In this document: piece after piece, positions 52,752-61,653 of the stretch
Position numbering within the stretch: position 1 is the stretch's first letter
Layout: the number at the start of each line of letters is the position of its first letter
Assembly: GCF_000719285.1 (NCBI RefSeq)
Contig: NZ_JOFS01000007.1
Span: forward strand, 62,001-126,000
Direction: 5' to 3'
Source: Streptomyces bicolor
GTDB lineage: Bacteria > Actinomycetota > Actinomycetes > Streptomycetales > Streptomycetaceae
DNA: 64,000 nucleotides
Translations under genes and position numbers: made by a program
Notes under the pieces: generated by a model
Seen by the model: only the letters and a program-made list of their open reading frames with translations
Databases searched by the model: none
What the model was told of the DNA's origin: nothing

Positions 52752-55297
52752 GCGAGACCACCCAGGCACCCCAGGGACGGGTCCTGCCCGTCACCGACCT
52801 CTCCCTCGTCGTCCTCGTCGGCGCCTCCGGCTCCGGCAAGTCCACCTTCGCCCGCCGGCACTTCAAGCCCACCGAGGTGATCTCCTCCGACTTCTGCCGC
52901 GGCCTGGTCTCCGACGACGAGAACGACCAGAGCGCGACCCGGGACGCCTTCGACGTCCTGCACTACATCGCGGGCAAGCGCCTGGCCGCCGGCCGCTGTA
53001 CGGTCGTCGACGCCACCAGCGTGCAGCAGGACGCCCGGCGGCAGCTGATCGACCTGGCCAAGCGGTACGACGTGCTGCCGATAGCCATCGTGCTCGACGT
53101 ACCGGAAGAGGTGTGCGCCGAGCGCAACGCGGCCCGCACCGACCGGGCCGACATGCCGCGCCGGGTCATCCAGCGGCACATCCGCGAACTGCGCCGTTCG
53201 GTCCGGCAGCTGGAGCGCGAGGGCTTCCGCAAGGTGCACGTCCTGCGCGGTGTGGAGGACGTCGAGAACGCCACCGTCGTCACCGAGAAGCGCTTCAACG
53301 ACCTCACCCACCTCACCGGCCCCTTCGACATCGTCGGCGACATCCACGGCTGCGCCTCCGAACTGGAGACGCTGCTGGGCAAGCTGGGCTACGTCGACGG
53401 CGCGCACCCGGACGGCCGCACCGCCGTCTTCGTCGGCGACCTCGTCGACCGCGGCCCGGACAGCCCGGGTGTGCTGCGCCGCGTGATGTCGATGGTGAAG
53501 TCGGGCAACGCGCTGTGCGTGCCGGGCAACCACGAGAACAAGTACGGCCGTTACCTCAAGGGCCGCAAGGTCCAGCACACGCACGGACTCGCCGAGACCA
53601 TCGAGCAGATGGAGGGCGAGAGCGAGGAGTTCCGGGCCGAAGTACGGGAGTTCATCGACGGGCTCGTCAGCCACTACGTACTCGACGGCGGCCGGTTGGT
53701 CGTCTGCCACGCCGGTCTGCCGGAGAAGTACCACGGCCGTACGTCGGGACGGGTCCGCTCGCACGCGCTGTACGGCGACACCACCGGGGAGACCGACGAG
53801 TTCGGGCTGCCGGTGCGCTACCCGTGGGCGGAGGACTACCGAGGCCGCGCGGCTGTGGTGTACGGCCACACTCCGGTCCCGGAGGCCACCTGGCTCAACA
53901 ACACGATCTGCCTGGACACCGGCGCCGTCTTCGGTGGCAAGCTGACCGCGCTGCGCTGGCCGGAGCGGGAGCTGGTCGACGTACCGGCCGAGAAGGTCTG
54001 GTACGAGCCGGCCAGGCCGCTGCGCAGCGAGGCGCCCGGCGGGCACGACGGGCGACCGCTAGACCTGGCGGACGTGCACGGGCGCAGGGTCGTCGAGACC
54101 CGGCACCAGGGCCGTGTCTCGATCCGTGAGGAGAACGCGGCGGCGGCCCTGGAGGTCATGAGCCGTTTCGCGGTCGACCCGCGTCTGCTGCCGTACCTCC
54201 CGCCGACCATGGCGCCTACGGCGACCTCGCACATCGAGGGCTACTTGGAGCACCCGGCGGAGGCGTTCGCCCAGTACGCGCAGGACGGCGTCGAGCGGGT
54301 CGTGTGCGAGGAGAAGCACATGGGCTCGCGGGCCGTCGCCCTGGTGTGCCGGGACGCGGAGGCCGCCCGCAAGCGCTTCGGGGTCGACGGTCCGACAGGG
54401 TCGCTCAACACCCGTACCGGACGCCCGTTCTTCGACGACGAGTCGGTGACGGAGACGATCCTGGAGCGGGTCCGGGCGGCGGCCGGCGAGGCCGGTCTCT
54501 GGGACGACCTCGAGACGGACTGGCTGCTGCTCGACGCCGAGCTGATGCCGTGGTCGCTGAAGGCGTCGGGCCTGCTGCGCTCGCAGTACGCGGCGGTCGG
54601 CGCCGCCTCCGGGGCCGCGTTCCCGGGTGCGCTGGCCGCGCTGGAGGGCGCGGCGGCCCGCGGCGTCGATGTGTCGGACCTGCTGGCACGCCAGCGCGAA
54701 CGGGCCTCGGACGCGGCCGCGTTCACGGAGGCGTACCGCCGCTACTGCTGGACGACGGACGGCCTGGACGGCGTGCGCCTGGCCCCGTTCCAGATCCTGG
54801 CGGTCCAGGGCCGCAGCCTCGCCGCGCTCCCGCACGACGAGCAGCTCGCGCTTCTCGACCGGCTGGTGGAGCACGACGGCAGCGGGCTGCTCCAGACCAC
54901 TCGGCGGTTGTACGTCGACACCGGGGACCCGGAGTCGGTGCGGGCCGGCGTCGACTGGTGGCTGGAGATGACGGGCCGCGGCGGCGAGGGCATGGTCGTC
55001 AAGCCGCTGGGCGCGGTGGTACGCAGCGGCGAGGGCCGTCTGGTGCAGCCCGGCATCAAGTGCCGGGGCCGTGAGTACCTGCGGATCATCTACGGTCCCG
55101 AGTACACGCGTCCGGACAACCTGGACCGCCTGCGCAAGCGGTTCCTCAACCACAAGCGGTCCCTCGCCATCCGCGAGTACGCGCTGGGGCTCGAGGCCCT
55201 GGACCGGCTGGCCGAGGGCGAGCCGCTGTGGCGGGTGCACGAGGCGGTGTTCGGGGTGCTGGCGCTGGAGTCGGAGCCGGTGGACCCGCGGCTGTGA
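52748..55297 (+). CDS. pnkp: polynucleotide kinase-phosphatase-ligase Pnkp
   Basis: 849 residues, ATG overlapping the hen1 stop. Three modules in the expected order: 5'-OH kinase with P-loop GASGSGKST (25-33); calcineurin-like 2',3'-phosphatase with GDIHGC (about 197-202), GDLVDRGPDS and GNHENK; and an adenylyltransferase/RNA ligase module with EEKHMGSRA, where Lys523 is the expected AMP-binding residue, and a C-terminal region with YLRIIYGPEYT. With Hen1 it forms the bacterial RNA-repair complex that heals and seals ribotoxin-cleaved tRNA. No toxin gene is adjacent. Confidence 0.95.
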   Translation: MSETTQAPQGRVLPVTDLSLVVLVGASGSGKSTFARRHFKPTEVISSDFCRGLVSDDENDQSATRDAFDVLHYIAGKRLAAGRCTVVDATSVQQDARRQLIDLAKRYDVLPIAIVLDVPEEVCAERNAARTDRADMPRRVIQRHIRELRRSVRQLEREGFRKVHVLRGVEDVENATVVTEKRFNDLTHLTGPFDIVGDIHGCASELETLLGKLGYVDGAHPDGRTAVFVGDLVDRGPDSPGVLRRVMSMVKSGNALCVPGNHENKYGRYLKGRKVQHTHGLAETIEQMEGESEEFRAEVREFIDGLVSHYVLDGGRLVVCHAGLPEKYHGRTSGRVRSHALYGDTTGETDEFGLPVRYPWAEDYRGRAAVVYGHTPVPEATWLNNTICLDTGAVFGGKLTALRWPERELVDVPAEKVWYEPARPLRSEAPGGHDGRPLDLADVHGRRVVETRHQGRVSIREENAAAALEVMSRFAVDPRLLPYLPPTMAPTATSHIEGYLEHPAEAFAQYAQDGVERVVCEEKHMGSRAVALVCRDAEAARKRFGVDGPTGSLNTRTGRPFFDDESVTETILERVRAAAGEAGLWDDLETDWLLLDAELMPWSLKASGLLRSQYAAVGAASGAAFPGALAALEGAAARGVDVSDLLARQRERASDAAAFTEAYRRYCWTTDGLDGVRLAPFQILAVQGRSLAALPHDEQLALLDRLVEHDGSGLLQTTRRLYVDTGDPESVRAGVDWWLEMTGRGGEGMVVKPLGAVVRSGEGRLVQPGIKCRGREYLRIIYGPEYTRPDNLDRLRKRFLNHKRSLAIREYALGLEALDRLAEGEPLWRVHEAVFGVLALESEPVDPRL

Positions 55298-55398
55298 GCC
55301 GGGGGTCCAGGGCAACGGAGGGCGGGAGGACCCTGCGGTCACCCGTCCTCCGTGCGTCCGCAGGGAGACCGCCGGCTACCACCTCGCGCTGCGCCGCA

Positions 55399-55599
55399 CA
55401 CAGAGCCGGCGCGGTGTACCTCGCCGCCGGGGACCCGGCCACCGCGCTCACCCGGTACGCCGACGAACTGGCCATCGACTCGACCGAACCGCAGGCATTC
55501 GCCGGTTGGATCGTCGCCCGTGCCGCTCTCGGCCCGGGCGGCGCCGCCCGCCGTATGCTCGCCCGTCCGGAACCGGTCCGGCTGCCGCCCGGCGTCTGA
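55399..55599 (+). pseudogene. remnant of a TPR/aKG-HExxH-type protein C-terminus
   Basis: The 320-bp gap after pnkp contains a plus-strand frame with HRAGAVYLAAGDPATALTRY, ADELAIDSTEPQAFAGWIVA and RAALGPGGAARRMLARPEP, ending at TGA 55599. From memory, such a tetratricopeptide-like segment is the C-terminal end of actinobacterial HExxH-motif proteins linked to peptide modification. No start, ribosome site or upstream domain is present, so it is a relic, perhaps left by an old rearrangement. Confidence 0.45.
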
Positions 55600-55619
55600 C
55601 CACGTCCAGGGCGTCCGCG

Positions 55620-56519
55620 TCAATCCACCAACCGCAGCCGTTCCCCGCACACGCCCACCCGCACCGTCTGCCCCCACGTCAGGTCCATGGCGTCCGCCTC
55701 CATCCCGTCCCCGAAAGCCACAAGACGCTCGGATTCGACGGTGACACGGAGGCGGTTCCCGGTCGAGAGTTCCCCGGCCACCAGCGACGTACCGGTGGCC
55801 GGGGACGGCCAGGCCTCGCGGACGTACCACAGCAGGCGTTCCTCCGTCGGGGCGGGCAACCGCAGCCGCCCTCCCCGCTCCTGCCACACCGACCGGATCC
55901 ACCCGGTCGCCCCCGTCCCGGTGCCGATCAGCACCCCGGACGAGGCCTGGGCCTCGACGACACCCCCGTCGTCCTCCAGGCCCAGGCGGTATCTCGCAGT
56001 CTGGTGTCCGACGGCGCCCAGGTAGATCTCGTTCAGCGCCACGAGGCGCTGGGTGTCGTCGGTGACGGCCTCGACCATGATGAGTTCGTCGCACGGGACC
56101 CCTCCCGATTGCGTGGCGGCGAGCAACGGGCCGGCGTCCGCGGGCCGGTGACGCACCAGGACACCCGGGTTGCGGCCGGGGTCGGTGTCGATGCCCAGCA
56201 CCGGCTGTCCGGCGAGGTACTTGGCCACGTTCGCGACCAGCCCGTCCTGCCCGACCACGACCACCACGTCCTCCGGGGCGAACAGGAACCGGTCCAGGTC
56301 GGCCCGCTCCACCCGGGCCTGACGCCAGGTCAGGGGGATCGCCGAGGTCACCTCCGTCAGCGCCCGGCGCGCTCGGTGGTGGCGTTCCGCGATCTCCCCG
56401 ATGTCGCGGCCCCGGGACGAGAGGAAGAAGGCGGCCTGGCCGTGCGTGCCGTGCCGGGCCACCAACTCCTCGTACTCCGTGGTGCGATGGACGAGGACGG
56501 CCCGCGGCGCGAGGCTCAC
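55620..56519 (-). CDS. NAD kinase-like (ATP-NAD kinase fold) protein
   Basis: 299 residues from GTG 56519 (GTGA overlap). The fold markers are DVVVVVGQDGLVANVAKYL (GGDG motif altered to GQDG, 90-93), VLGIDTDPGRNPGVLV, NEIYLGAV and GVLIGTGTGATGWIRS, the order seen in NAD kinases (GGDGT, NE, TPTGSTAYS). The second Gly of GGDG is replaced, and the family-specific T of GDGT is Leu, so NAD phosphorylation is doubtful; it may act on another nucleotide or sense NAD. Coupled to an SPFH protein gene, with which it seems to form a conserved pair. Confidence 0.7.
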   Translation of the reverse strand: MSLAPRAVLVHRTTEYEELVARHGTHGQAAFFLSSRGRDIGEIAERHHRARRALTEVTSAIPLTWRQARVERADLDRFLFAPEDVVVVVGQDGLVANVAKYLAGQPVLGIDTDPGRNPGVLVRHRPADAGPLLAATQSGGVPCDELIMVEAVTDDTQRLVALNEIYLGAVGHQTARYRLGLEDDGGVVEAQASSGVLIGTGTGATGWIRSVWQERGGRLRLPAPTEERLLWYVREAWPSPATGTSLVAGELSTGNRLRVTVESERLVAFGDGMEADAMDLTWGQTVRVGVCGERLRLVD

Positions 56520-57553
56520 GCCTGTTCCTGGGTGCCGAGCCTGGCCAGCAGCCCCGTCAGCACGTCCGGCGACACCGTCACGCTGTCGATCCGCGGCAGG
56601 TTCTCCGCCAGCCGTGTCCCGGTGAGGGCGTGCAGCGTCGCCACGTCCACCTCACCGTGCACCCGCAGCCAGGCCGCCTGCGCCTGCGCCCGCGCCTCAC
56701 CGACCTCACGCGCGCCCTCGGCCTCGGCCCGGGCCAGCCGCACGGACCGGGTGGCCTCCGCCTCCGCGAGCCGTACGGTCCGTGCCGCCTCCGCCTCGGC
56801 CCTGACCGCGTCGGCCGCCGCGTGCTCCTCGGCCTCGCGGCGCGCGTTCGTGCCCCGCTGATCCACCAACTGTTCCTCGCGGCGGGCGAGTTCGATCTGG
56901 CTGGCCAGTTCGTTCTCGGCGATGGCCCGCTCCCGCTCGACGGCCACCGCCCGGCGCTCGTACGTCGCCCGGTCCGCCTCCTGCTGGATCTGCTCGCGGG
57001 CCGGGGTGCGCAGCGCCCGCTCGACCTCGGGCTCCGGGCGCAGCGCCATGACGCGTACGGCGACGACCTCGATGCCGGTGGCCGGGAGGCGGGGCTCCCG
57101 GGCCAGGCCCCCTGCGATCCGCTCCCGCACATCCGTGACCCCGTCGACCAGGGCCGCCGACAGGGACGTACGGGCCAGGACGTCCAGCGCGTGCTGCTGG
57201 GCCGTCTCGGTCAGCAGTGTGCCCAGCTGCTCCAGCGGGCTGCCTCGCCAGGCGCCCGTGTCCGGGTCGATGGAGAAGTCCAGTCGGGTCGCGGCCACTG
57301 CGGGGTCGCTGATCCGGTAGGTGACCGTCGCCTGTACGGACACGTCCTGGAAGTCGGACGTACGGGCATGGAAGGTCATCGCCAACTCCCGGTCGTCGAC
57401 CGGGACTTCGGAGAGCGCGGCGGTCAGTGCCCGGAACCAGAAGCTGAGCCCGGGCCCGTCGTGCAGCAGCTTTCCGCCGCGGTGGTGGCGGATGTGCGCC
57501 GTGGGCGCGCCGCGCAGATGGCGCCAGCCGAGGCGCCGGGTGATGTCGGCCAT
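56516..57553 (-). CDS. SPFH/band 7 (prohibitin-like) domain protein
   Basis: 345 residues from ATG 57553 with GGAGG upstream; the longer open frame to 57724 is rejected because it crosses the operator region. Residues 20-200 are an SPFH domain: HHRGGKLLHDGPGLSFWF, MTFHARTSDFQDVSVQATVTYRI, GTLLTETAQQHALDVLAR. Residues 200-310 are a long Glu/Arg/Ala coiled coil. There is no obvious membrane helix, which is rare for the family, so attachment may be peripheral. SPFH proteins form ring or cage scaffolds on membranes. Its partner is the NAD-kinase-like protein. Confidence 0.85.
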   Translation of the reverse strand: MADITRRLGWRHLRGAPTAHIRHHRGGKLLHDGPGLSFWFRALTAALSEVPVDDRELAMTFHARTSDFQDVSVQATVTYRISDPAVAATRLDFSIDPDTGAWRGSPLEQLGTLLTETAQQHALDVLARTSLSAALVDGVTDVRERIAGGLAREPRLPATGIEVVAVRVMALRPEPEVERALRTPAREQIQQEADRATYERRAVAVERERAIAENELASQIELARREEQLVDQRGTNARREAEEHAAADAVRAEAEAARTVRLAEAEATRSVRLARAEAEGAREVGEARAQAQAAWLRVHGEVDVATLHALTGTRLAENLPRIDSVTVSPDVLTGLLARLGTQEQA

Positions 57554-57611
57554 GTGATCCCCTCCGTGAGAGCGCGCCGCACGTGTCGTACGCGAATCCC
57601 CTCCGCACTTC

Positions 57612-57660
57612 TCGTCATCCAGACGATATTCGGGGGGCGTGGTTGTCGTCAAGAGGACGA
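57612..57660. promoter_or_regulatory. two identical-architecture palindromes between SPFH operon and arcA
   Basis: TCGTC-N5-GACGA occurs twice: 57612-57626 and 57646-57660, with different 5-bp spacers (ATCCA, AAGAG) and centres 34 bp apart, about three helical turns. Both arms are perfect in both copies. They lie 59-107 bp before the SPFH start and 58-106 bp before arcA. Two dimers of one regulator could bind side by side and control both directions. Confidence 0.6.
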
Positions 57661-57717
57661 AAACAAGATGGGGGCAAGTAGGGGGTGAACGCGGCCCCCG
57701 ATGGTCAGGATGGAGGC

Positions 57718-58941
57718 ATGGCATTCCATGTCGACTCCGAGGCCGGGCGGCTGCGCCGCGTCATCCTGCACCGGCCTGATCTCGAGCTCAAAAGGCTCAC
57801 CCCCAGCAACAAGGACGCGCTGCTCTTCGACGACGTGCTGTGGGTGCGACGGGCGCGCGCCGAGCACGACGGGTTCGCCGATGTGCTGCGGGACCGCGGC
57901 GTCATCGTCCACCTCTTCGGCGACCTGCTCACCGAGGCCCTGGAGACCCCGGCGGCCAGGAAGCTCGTCCTCGACCGGGTCTTCGACGAGAAGGAGTACG
58001 GGGTGCTCGCCACCGACCACCTCCGTGCGGCCTTCGAGGGCCTGCCCTCGTCCGAACTGGCCGAGGCGCTCGTCGGCGGCATGACCAAGCGGGAGTTCCT
58101 GGAGGCGCACCCCGAGCCGACCTCCGTGCGCTTCCATGTCATGGAGCTCGACGACTTCCTCCTCGCGCCCCTGCCCAATCACCTCTTCACCCGTGACACC
58201 TCCGCCTGGATCTACGACGGTGTCTCCGTGAACGCGATGCGCTGGCCCGCCCGGCAGCGCGAGACCGTGCACTTCGAGGCGATCTACCGGCACCACCCGC
58301 TGTTCCGCGACGAAACGTTCCCCTTCTGGTCCGAGGGGCAGGCGGACTACCCCTCGACCATCGAGGGCGGGGACGTCCTGGTGATCGGCAACGGGGCGGT
58401 TCTGATCGGCATGAGTGAGCGGACGACCCCCCAGGCCGTCGAGATGCTCGCGCACAAGCTGTTCGCCGCCGGGTCGGCGCAGACGATCGTGGCCCTCGAC
58501 ATGCCCAAACGGCGCGCCCTGATGCACCTCGACACCGTGATGACGATGGTCGACGGCGACGTCTTCACCCAGTACGCCGGGCTCGGCATGCTCCGCTCCT
58601 ACACCATTGAGCCGGGCGCCGGCGACAAGGAGCTGAAGGTCACCGACCATCCGCCGGAGCACATGCACCGCGCGATCGCCGCCGCCCTGGGGCTGAGTGA
58701 GATCCGCGTCCTGACCGCGACCCAGGACGTCCACGCCGCCGAGCGCGAGCAGTGGGACGACGGCTGCAATGTGCTGGCCGTCGAGCCGGGTGTCGTCGTC
58801 GCCTACGAACGGAATTCCACCACCAACACGCATCTGCGCAAGCAGGGCGTCGAGGTGATCGAGATTCCGGGCAGCGAGCTGGGGCGGGGGAGGGGAGGGC
58901 CGCGTTGCATGAGTTGCCCGGTCGAACGGGCGGCCGTATAG
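57718..58941 (+). CDS. arcA: arginine deiminase
   Basis: 407 residues, ATG 57718 with GGAGG just upstream. Complete ADI features: [65 protein letters not shown] and the catalytic Cys397 in RCMSCP at the C-terminus. It hydrolyses arginine to citrulline and ammonia. It is followed after 60 bp by ornithine carbamoyltransferase, so together they convert arginine to ornithine plus carbamoyl phosphate. No carbamate kinase is seen in the window. Two palindromes upstream are candidate control sites. Confidence 0.95.
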   Translation: MAFHVDSEAGRLRRVILHRPDLELKRLTPSNKDALLFDDVLWVRRARAEHDGFADVLRDRGVIVHLFGDLLTEALETPAARKLVLDRVFDEKEYGVLATDHLRAAFEGLPSSELAEALVGGMTKREFLEAHPEPTSVRFHVMELDDFLLAPLPNHLFTRDTSAWIYDGVSVNAMRWPARQRETVHFEAIYRHHPLFRDETFPFWSEGQADYPSTIEGGDVLVIGNGAVLIGMSERTTPQAVEMLAHKLFAAGSAQTIVALDMPKRRALMHLDTVMTMVDGDVFTQYAGLGMLRSYTIEPGAGDKELKVTDHPPEHMHRAIAAALGLSEIRVLTATQDVHAAEREQWDDGCNVLAVEPGVVVAYERNSTTNTHLRKQGVEVIEIPGSELGRGRGGPRCMSCPVERAAV

Positions 58942-59001
58942 AAATGCCTAACGTCGTATAGACTTCCAGAGTCCCTGTTCTCGTCCCTCTGGAGCGCCCC
59001 C

Positions 59002-60009
59002 ATGGCGACTGTCCCGACCGCCCTCGCCGGCCGCCACTTCCTCAAGGAGCTCGACTTCACCGAGCAGGAGTTCCGTGGGCTGGTCGAGCTGGCCGCCGAG
59101 CTGAAGGCCGCCAAGAAGGCCGGGGTCGAGACGCAGTACCTGCGGGGCAGGAACATCGCGCTGATCTTCGAGAAGACGTCGACGCGTACGCGCTGCGCGT
59201 TCGAGGTGGCGGCCGCCGACCAGGGCGCCTCGACGACGTACCTGGATCCCTCGGGCTCGCAGATCGGTCACAAGGAGTCCGTGAAGGACACCGCGCGCGT
59301 GCTCGGGCGGATGTACGACGGGATCGAGTACCGCGGGGACAGCCAGCAGAAGGTGGAGGAGCTGGCGGCGTTCGCGGGCGTGCCCGTCTACAACGGCCTG
59401 ACCGACGACTGGCACCCCACCCAGATGCTCGCCGACGTGCTGACGATGACGGAGCACAGCGGCAAGCCGCTCAAGGAGATCGCCTTCGCCTACCTGGGCG
59501 ACGCCCGCTTCAACATGGGCAACTCCTATCTGGTCACCGGCGCGCTGCTCGGCATGGACGTACGGATCGTCGCGCCCAAGGAGTACTGGCCGAGCGACGA
59601 GGTCGTGGCCCGCGCACGCAAGCTGGCGGAGGGCAGTGGCGCCGCCATCACACTCACCGAGGACGTCACCGAGGGGGTCGGTGGCGCCGACTTCGTCGCC
59701 ACCGACGTGTGGGTCTCCATGGGCGAGCCCAAGGAGGTCTGGGACGAGCGGATCGCTGCGCTCGGTCCTTATGCGGTGACCATGGACGTGCTGCGCGCCA
59801 CCGGTAACCCGGACGTCAAGTTCCTGCACTGCCTGCCGGCCTTCCATGACCTCGGCACCAAGGTGGGGCGCGAGATCTACGAGCGCCACGGCCTGGAGTC
59901 GCTGGAGGTGACCGACGAGGTCTTCGAGTCGGCGCACTCGGTGGTGTTCGACGAGGCGGAGAATCGGATGCACACGATCAAGGCCGTGCTGGTGGCGACG
60001 CTGGGGTGA
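59002..60009 (+). CDS. argF: ornithine carbamoyltransferase
   Basis: 335 residues, ATG 59002 with GGAG about 10 nt upstream. Carbamoyl-phosphate motif STRTR (60-64), HPTQ (138-141) and ornithine motif HCLPAFH (276-282) are all present. The length and the [14 protein letters not shown] sequence suit both the anabolic and catabolic (ArcB) enzymes. Its place directly after arcA suggests catabolic use, breaking citrulline to ornithine and carbamoyl phosphate, though the reverse biosynthetic reaction is possible. No arginine repressor box was recognised in the 60-bp gap. Confidence 0.95.
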   Translation: MATVPTALAGRHFLKELDFTEQEFRGLVELAAELKAAKKAGVETQYLRGRNIALIFEKTSTRTRCAFEVAAADQGASTTYLDPSGSQIGHKESVKDTARVLGRMYDGIEYRGDSQQKVEELAAFAGVPVYNGLTDDWHPTQMLADVLTMTEHSGKPLKEIAFAYLGDARFNMGNSYLVTGALLGMDVRIVAPKEYWPSDEVVARARKLAEGSGAAITLTEDVTEGVGGADFVATDVWVSMGEPKEVWDERIAALGPYAVTMDVLRATGNPDVKFLHCLPAFHDLGTKVGREIYERHGLESLEVTDEVFESAHSVVFDEAENRMHTIKAVLVATLG

Positions 60010-60039
60010 GTCGCTTCGCAGCCCCGCGCCACCAGGGCG

Positions 60040-60492
60040 TCACAGGGGTCGGCGCTGAGCGGGTACGGTCGGCAGCCGGAACCACACCGCCTTGCCTGAG
60101 TCCGTCGGGCGGTGGCCGCAGGACGAGCTGAGGGCTCGGATCAGGAGCAGGCCCCGCCCATGCTCCTGCCAGGGGTCGGGGTCGCCGTGGACGGGCCGGG
60201 TCAGATTGCCCGGCGGTGCCGGGTCGGGATCGTGTACCTCGACCTGGCAGCCGGACGGCAACAGCTCCACCACAAGCTCTATCGGGCCGTCGCCAGCAGT
60301 GTGCTCCACGGCGTTCGCGACCAGCTCCGCCGTGAGCAGCTCCGCGGTGTCGCTGTCGGCGGCATGCTCCAGCTCGGCCAGCGCCGTACGGACCAGCGCG
60401 CGGGCGACGGGAACGGCCGCCGCGGTGTGCGGCAGCGCGATGCGCCAGGAGGCGGAGGCTGGCGGGCGATCTTGCAAGGCGGGTCCGTTCAT
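60040..60492 (-). CDS. HATPase-domain regulator (anti-sigma factor kinase-like)
   Basis: 150 residues, ATG 60492. HATPase_c fold without a histidine phosphotransfer domain: AELLTAELVANAVEHT (N box), VEVHDPDPAPP (G1-like) and EHGRGLLLIRALSSSCG (G2). This is the small RsbW/SpoIIAB-like type abundant in Streptomyces, which binds ATP and controls sigma or anti-anti-sigma factors. Its partners are not next to it. Converges on argF with a 30-bp gap. Confidence 0.9.
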   Translation of the reverse strand: MNGPALQDRPPASASWRIALPHTAAAVPVARALVRTALAELEHAADSDTAELLTAELVANAVEHTAGDGPIELVVELLPSGCQVEVHDPDPAPPGNLTRPVHGDPDPWQEHGRGLLLIRALSSSCGHRPTDSGKAVWFRLPTVPAQRRPL

Positions 60493-60666
60493 GAGCAGGC
60501 TGTCCTGCTTTCAACCTTATGAATGGTACGGCGCCACCCGGCAGAGGCGTCCGAGGGGCACCGTTCGGGACCTTCGGCCCCGACTGCTGTGCGGCTTACC
60601 CAGGTGAACAGCCGGCCTCGCGCAGTCGATCCCGCCGTTACGGGGGCGTCGACGATCCGTGACGGA

Positions 60667-60686
60667 TGTGACCGGGTCAGGTCACA
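60667..60686. promoter_or_regulatory. perfect palindrome upstream of the enoyl-CoA hydratase gene
   Basis: TGTGACC-N6-GGTCACA, perfect in both arms, 137 bp before the ATG in a 330-bp non-coding gap. A direct repeat TAGAGCTC (60759-60766 and 60773-60780, 14-bp period) follows nearer the gene. The palindrome suits a TetR-, GntR- or Crp-type regulator of acyl-CoA metabolism; no such gene is adjacent. Confidence 0.5.
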
Positions 60687-60822
60687 CCCGAGATCGGACC
60701 CGAACGGGTTATCGCGCGCTCGTGACGACAGTCAAAGTTGGGTGATAGCTTCGAGGGATAGAGCTCGAAGGGTAGAGCTCAGTGAGCCAGTGCCCGCCGT
60801 CCGCCCGAGGAGGCCGCACATC

Positions 60823-61650
60823 ATGAGTCCCTTCACCGGCTCCGCCGCCCGCACCTTCGACTGGGAGCATCTGCGGGTCGAGCACGCCGACGGGGTCGCC
60901 ACCGTCACCCTCGCCCGCCCCGAGAAACTCAACGCGCTCACCTTCGGCGCCTACGCCGACCTGCGCGACCTGCTCGCCGAACTGTCCCGGGAGAAGGCGG
61001 TACGGGCTCTGGTGCTGGCCGGCGAGGGGCGCGGTTTCTGCTCCGGCGGCGACGTCGACGAGATCATCGGCGCGACCCTGTCCATGGACACCGCCCAGCT
61101 CCTCGACTTCAACCGGATGACCGGCCAGGTCGTGCGGGCCGTACGGGAGTGCCCCTTCCCGGTGATCGCGGCGGTGCACGGGGTGGCGGCGGGGGCAGGA
61201 GCGGTACTGGCCCTCGCGGCCGACTTCCGCATCGCCGACCCCAGCGCCCGATTCGCCTTCCTCTTCACCCGGGTGGGCCTGTCGGGTGGCGACATGGGCG
61301 CGGCCTACCTGCTGCCGAGGGTGGTCGGGCTGGGCCACGCGACCCGCCTGCTGATGCTGGGCGAACCGGTACGCGCCCCGGAGGCCGAGCGGATCGGCCT
61401 GATCAGCGAGCTCGTGGATGAGGGCCGGGCAGACGAGGCCGCCCAGACCCTCGCCCGCCGCCTGGCCGACGGCCCGGCACTGGCGTACGCCCAGACGAAG
61501 GCGCTGCTGACGGCCGAGCTGGACATGCCGCTGGCGGCGGCGGTGGAGATGGACGCGTCGACGCAGGCCTTGTTGATGAACGGCGAGGATTACGCCGAAT
61601 TCCATGCCGCCTTCACGGAGAAGCGCCCGCCGAAGTGGCAGGGGAGGTAG
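60823..61650 (+). CDS. enoyl-CoA hydratase/isomerase family protein
   Basis: 275 residues from ATG 60823 behind GAGGAGG. Crotonase fold: VEHADGVATVTLARPEKLNAL, GEGRGFCSGGDVDEI, AAVHGVAAGAGAVLALAADF and GLSGGDMGAAYLLPRVVG. The Glu usually found in the GGGxEL helix is replaced (GAGAVL), and an Asp occupies the GGDMG loop, so the reaction may not be simple hydration; members with altered acids do isomerisation, ring cleavage or thioester hydrolysis. The gene is followed after 3 nt by an aromatic-CoA monooxygenase/reductase, which suggests a role in aromatic acyl-CoA breakdown. Confidence 0.88.
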   Translation: MSPFTGSAARTFDWEHLRVEHADGVATVTLARPEKLNALTFGAYADLRDLLAELSREKAVRALVLAGEGRGFCSGGDVDEIIGATLSMDTAQLLDFNRMTGQVVRAVRECPFPVIAAVHGVAAGAGAVLALAADFRIADPSARFAFLFTRVGLSGGDMGAAYLLPRVVGLGHATRLLMLGEPVRAPEAERIGLISELVDEGRADEAAQTLARRLADGPALAYAQTKALLTAELDMPLAAAVEMDASTQALLMNGEDYAEFHAAFTEKRPPKWQGR

Positions 61651-61653
61651 GGG

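Noticed and set aside
58942..59001. Arginine repressor (ARG) box between arcA and argF
   Set aside because: The 60-bp gap does not contain a recognisable TGAAT/ATTCA-type palindrome.
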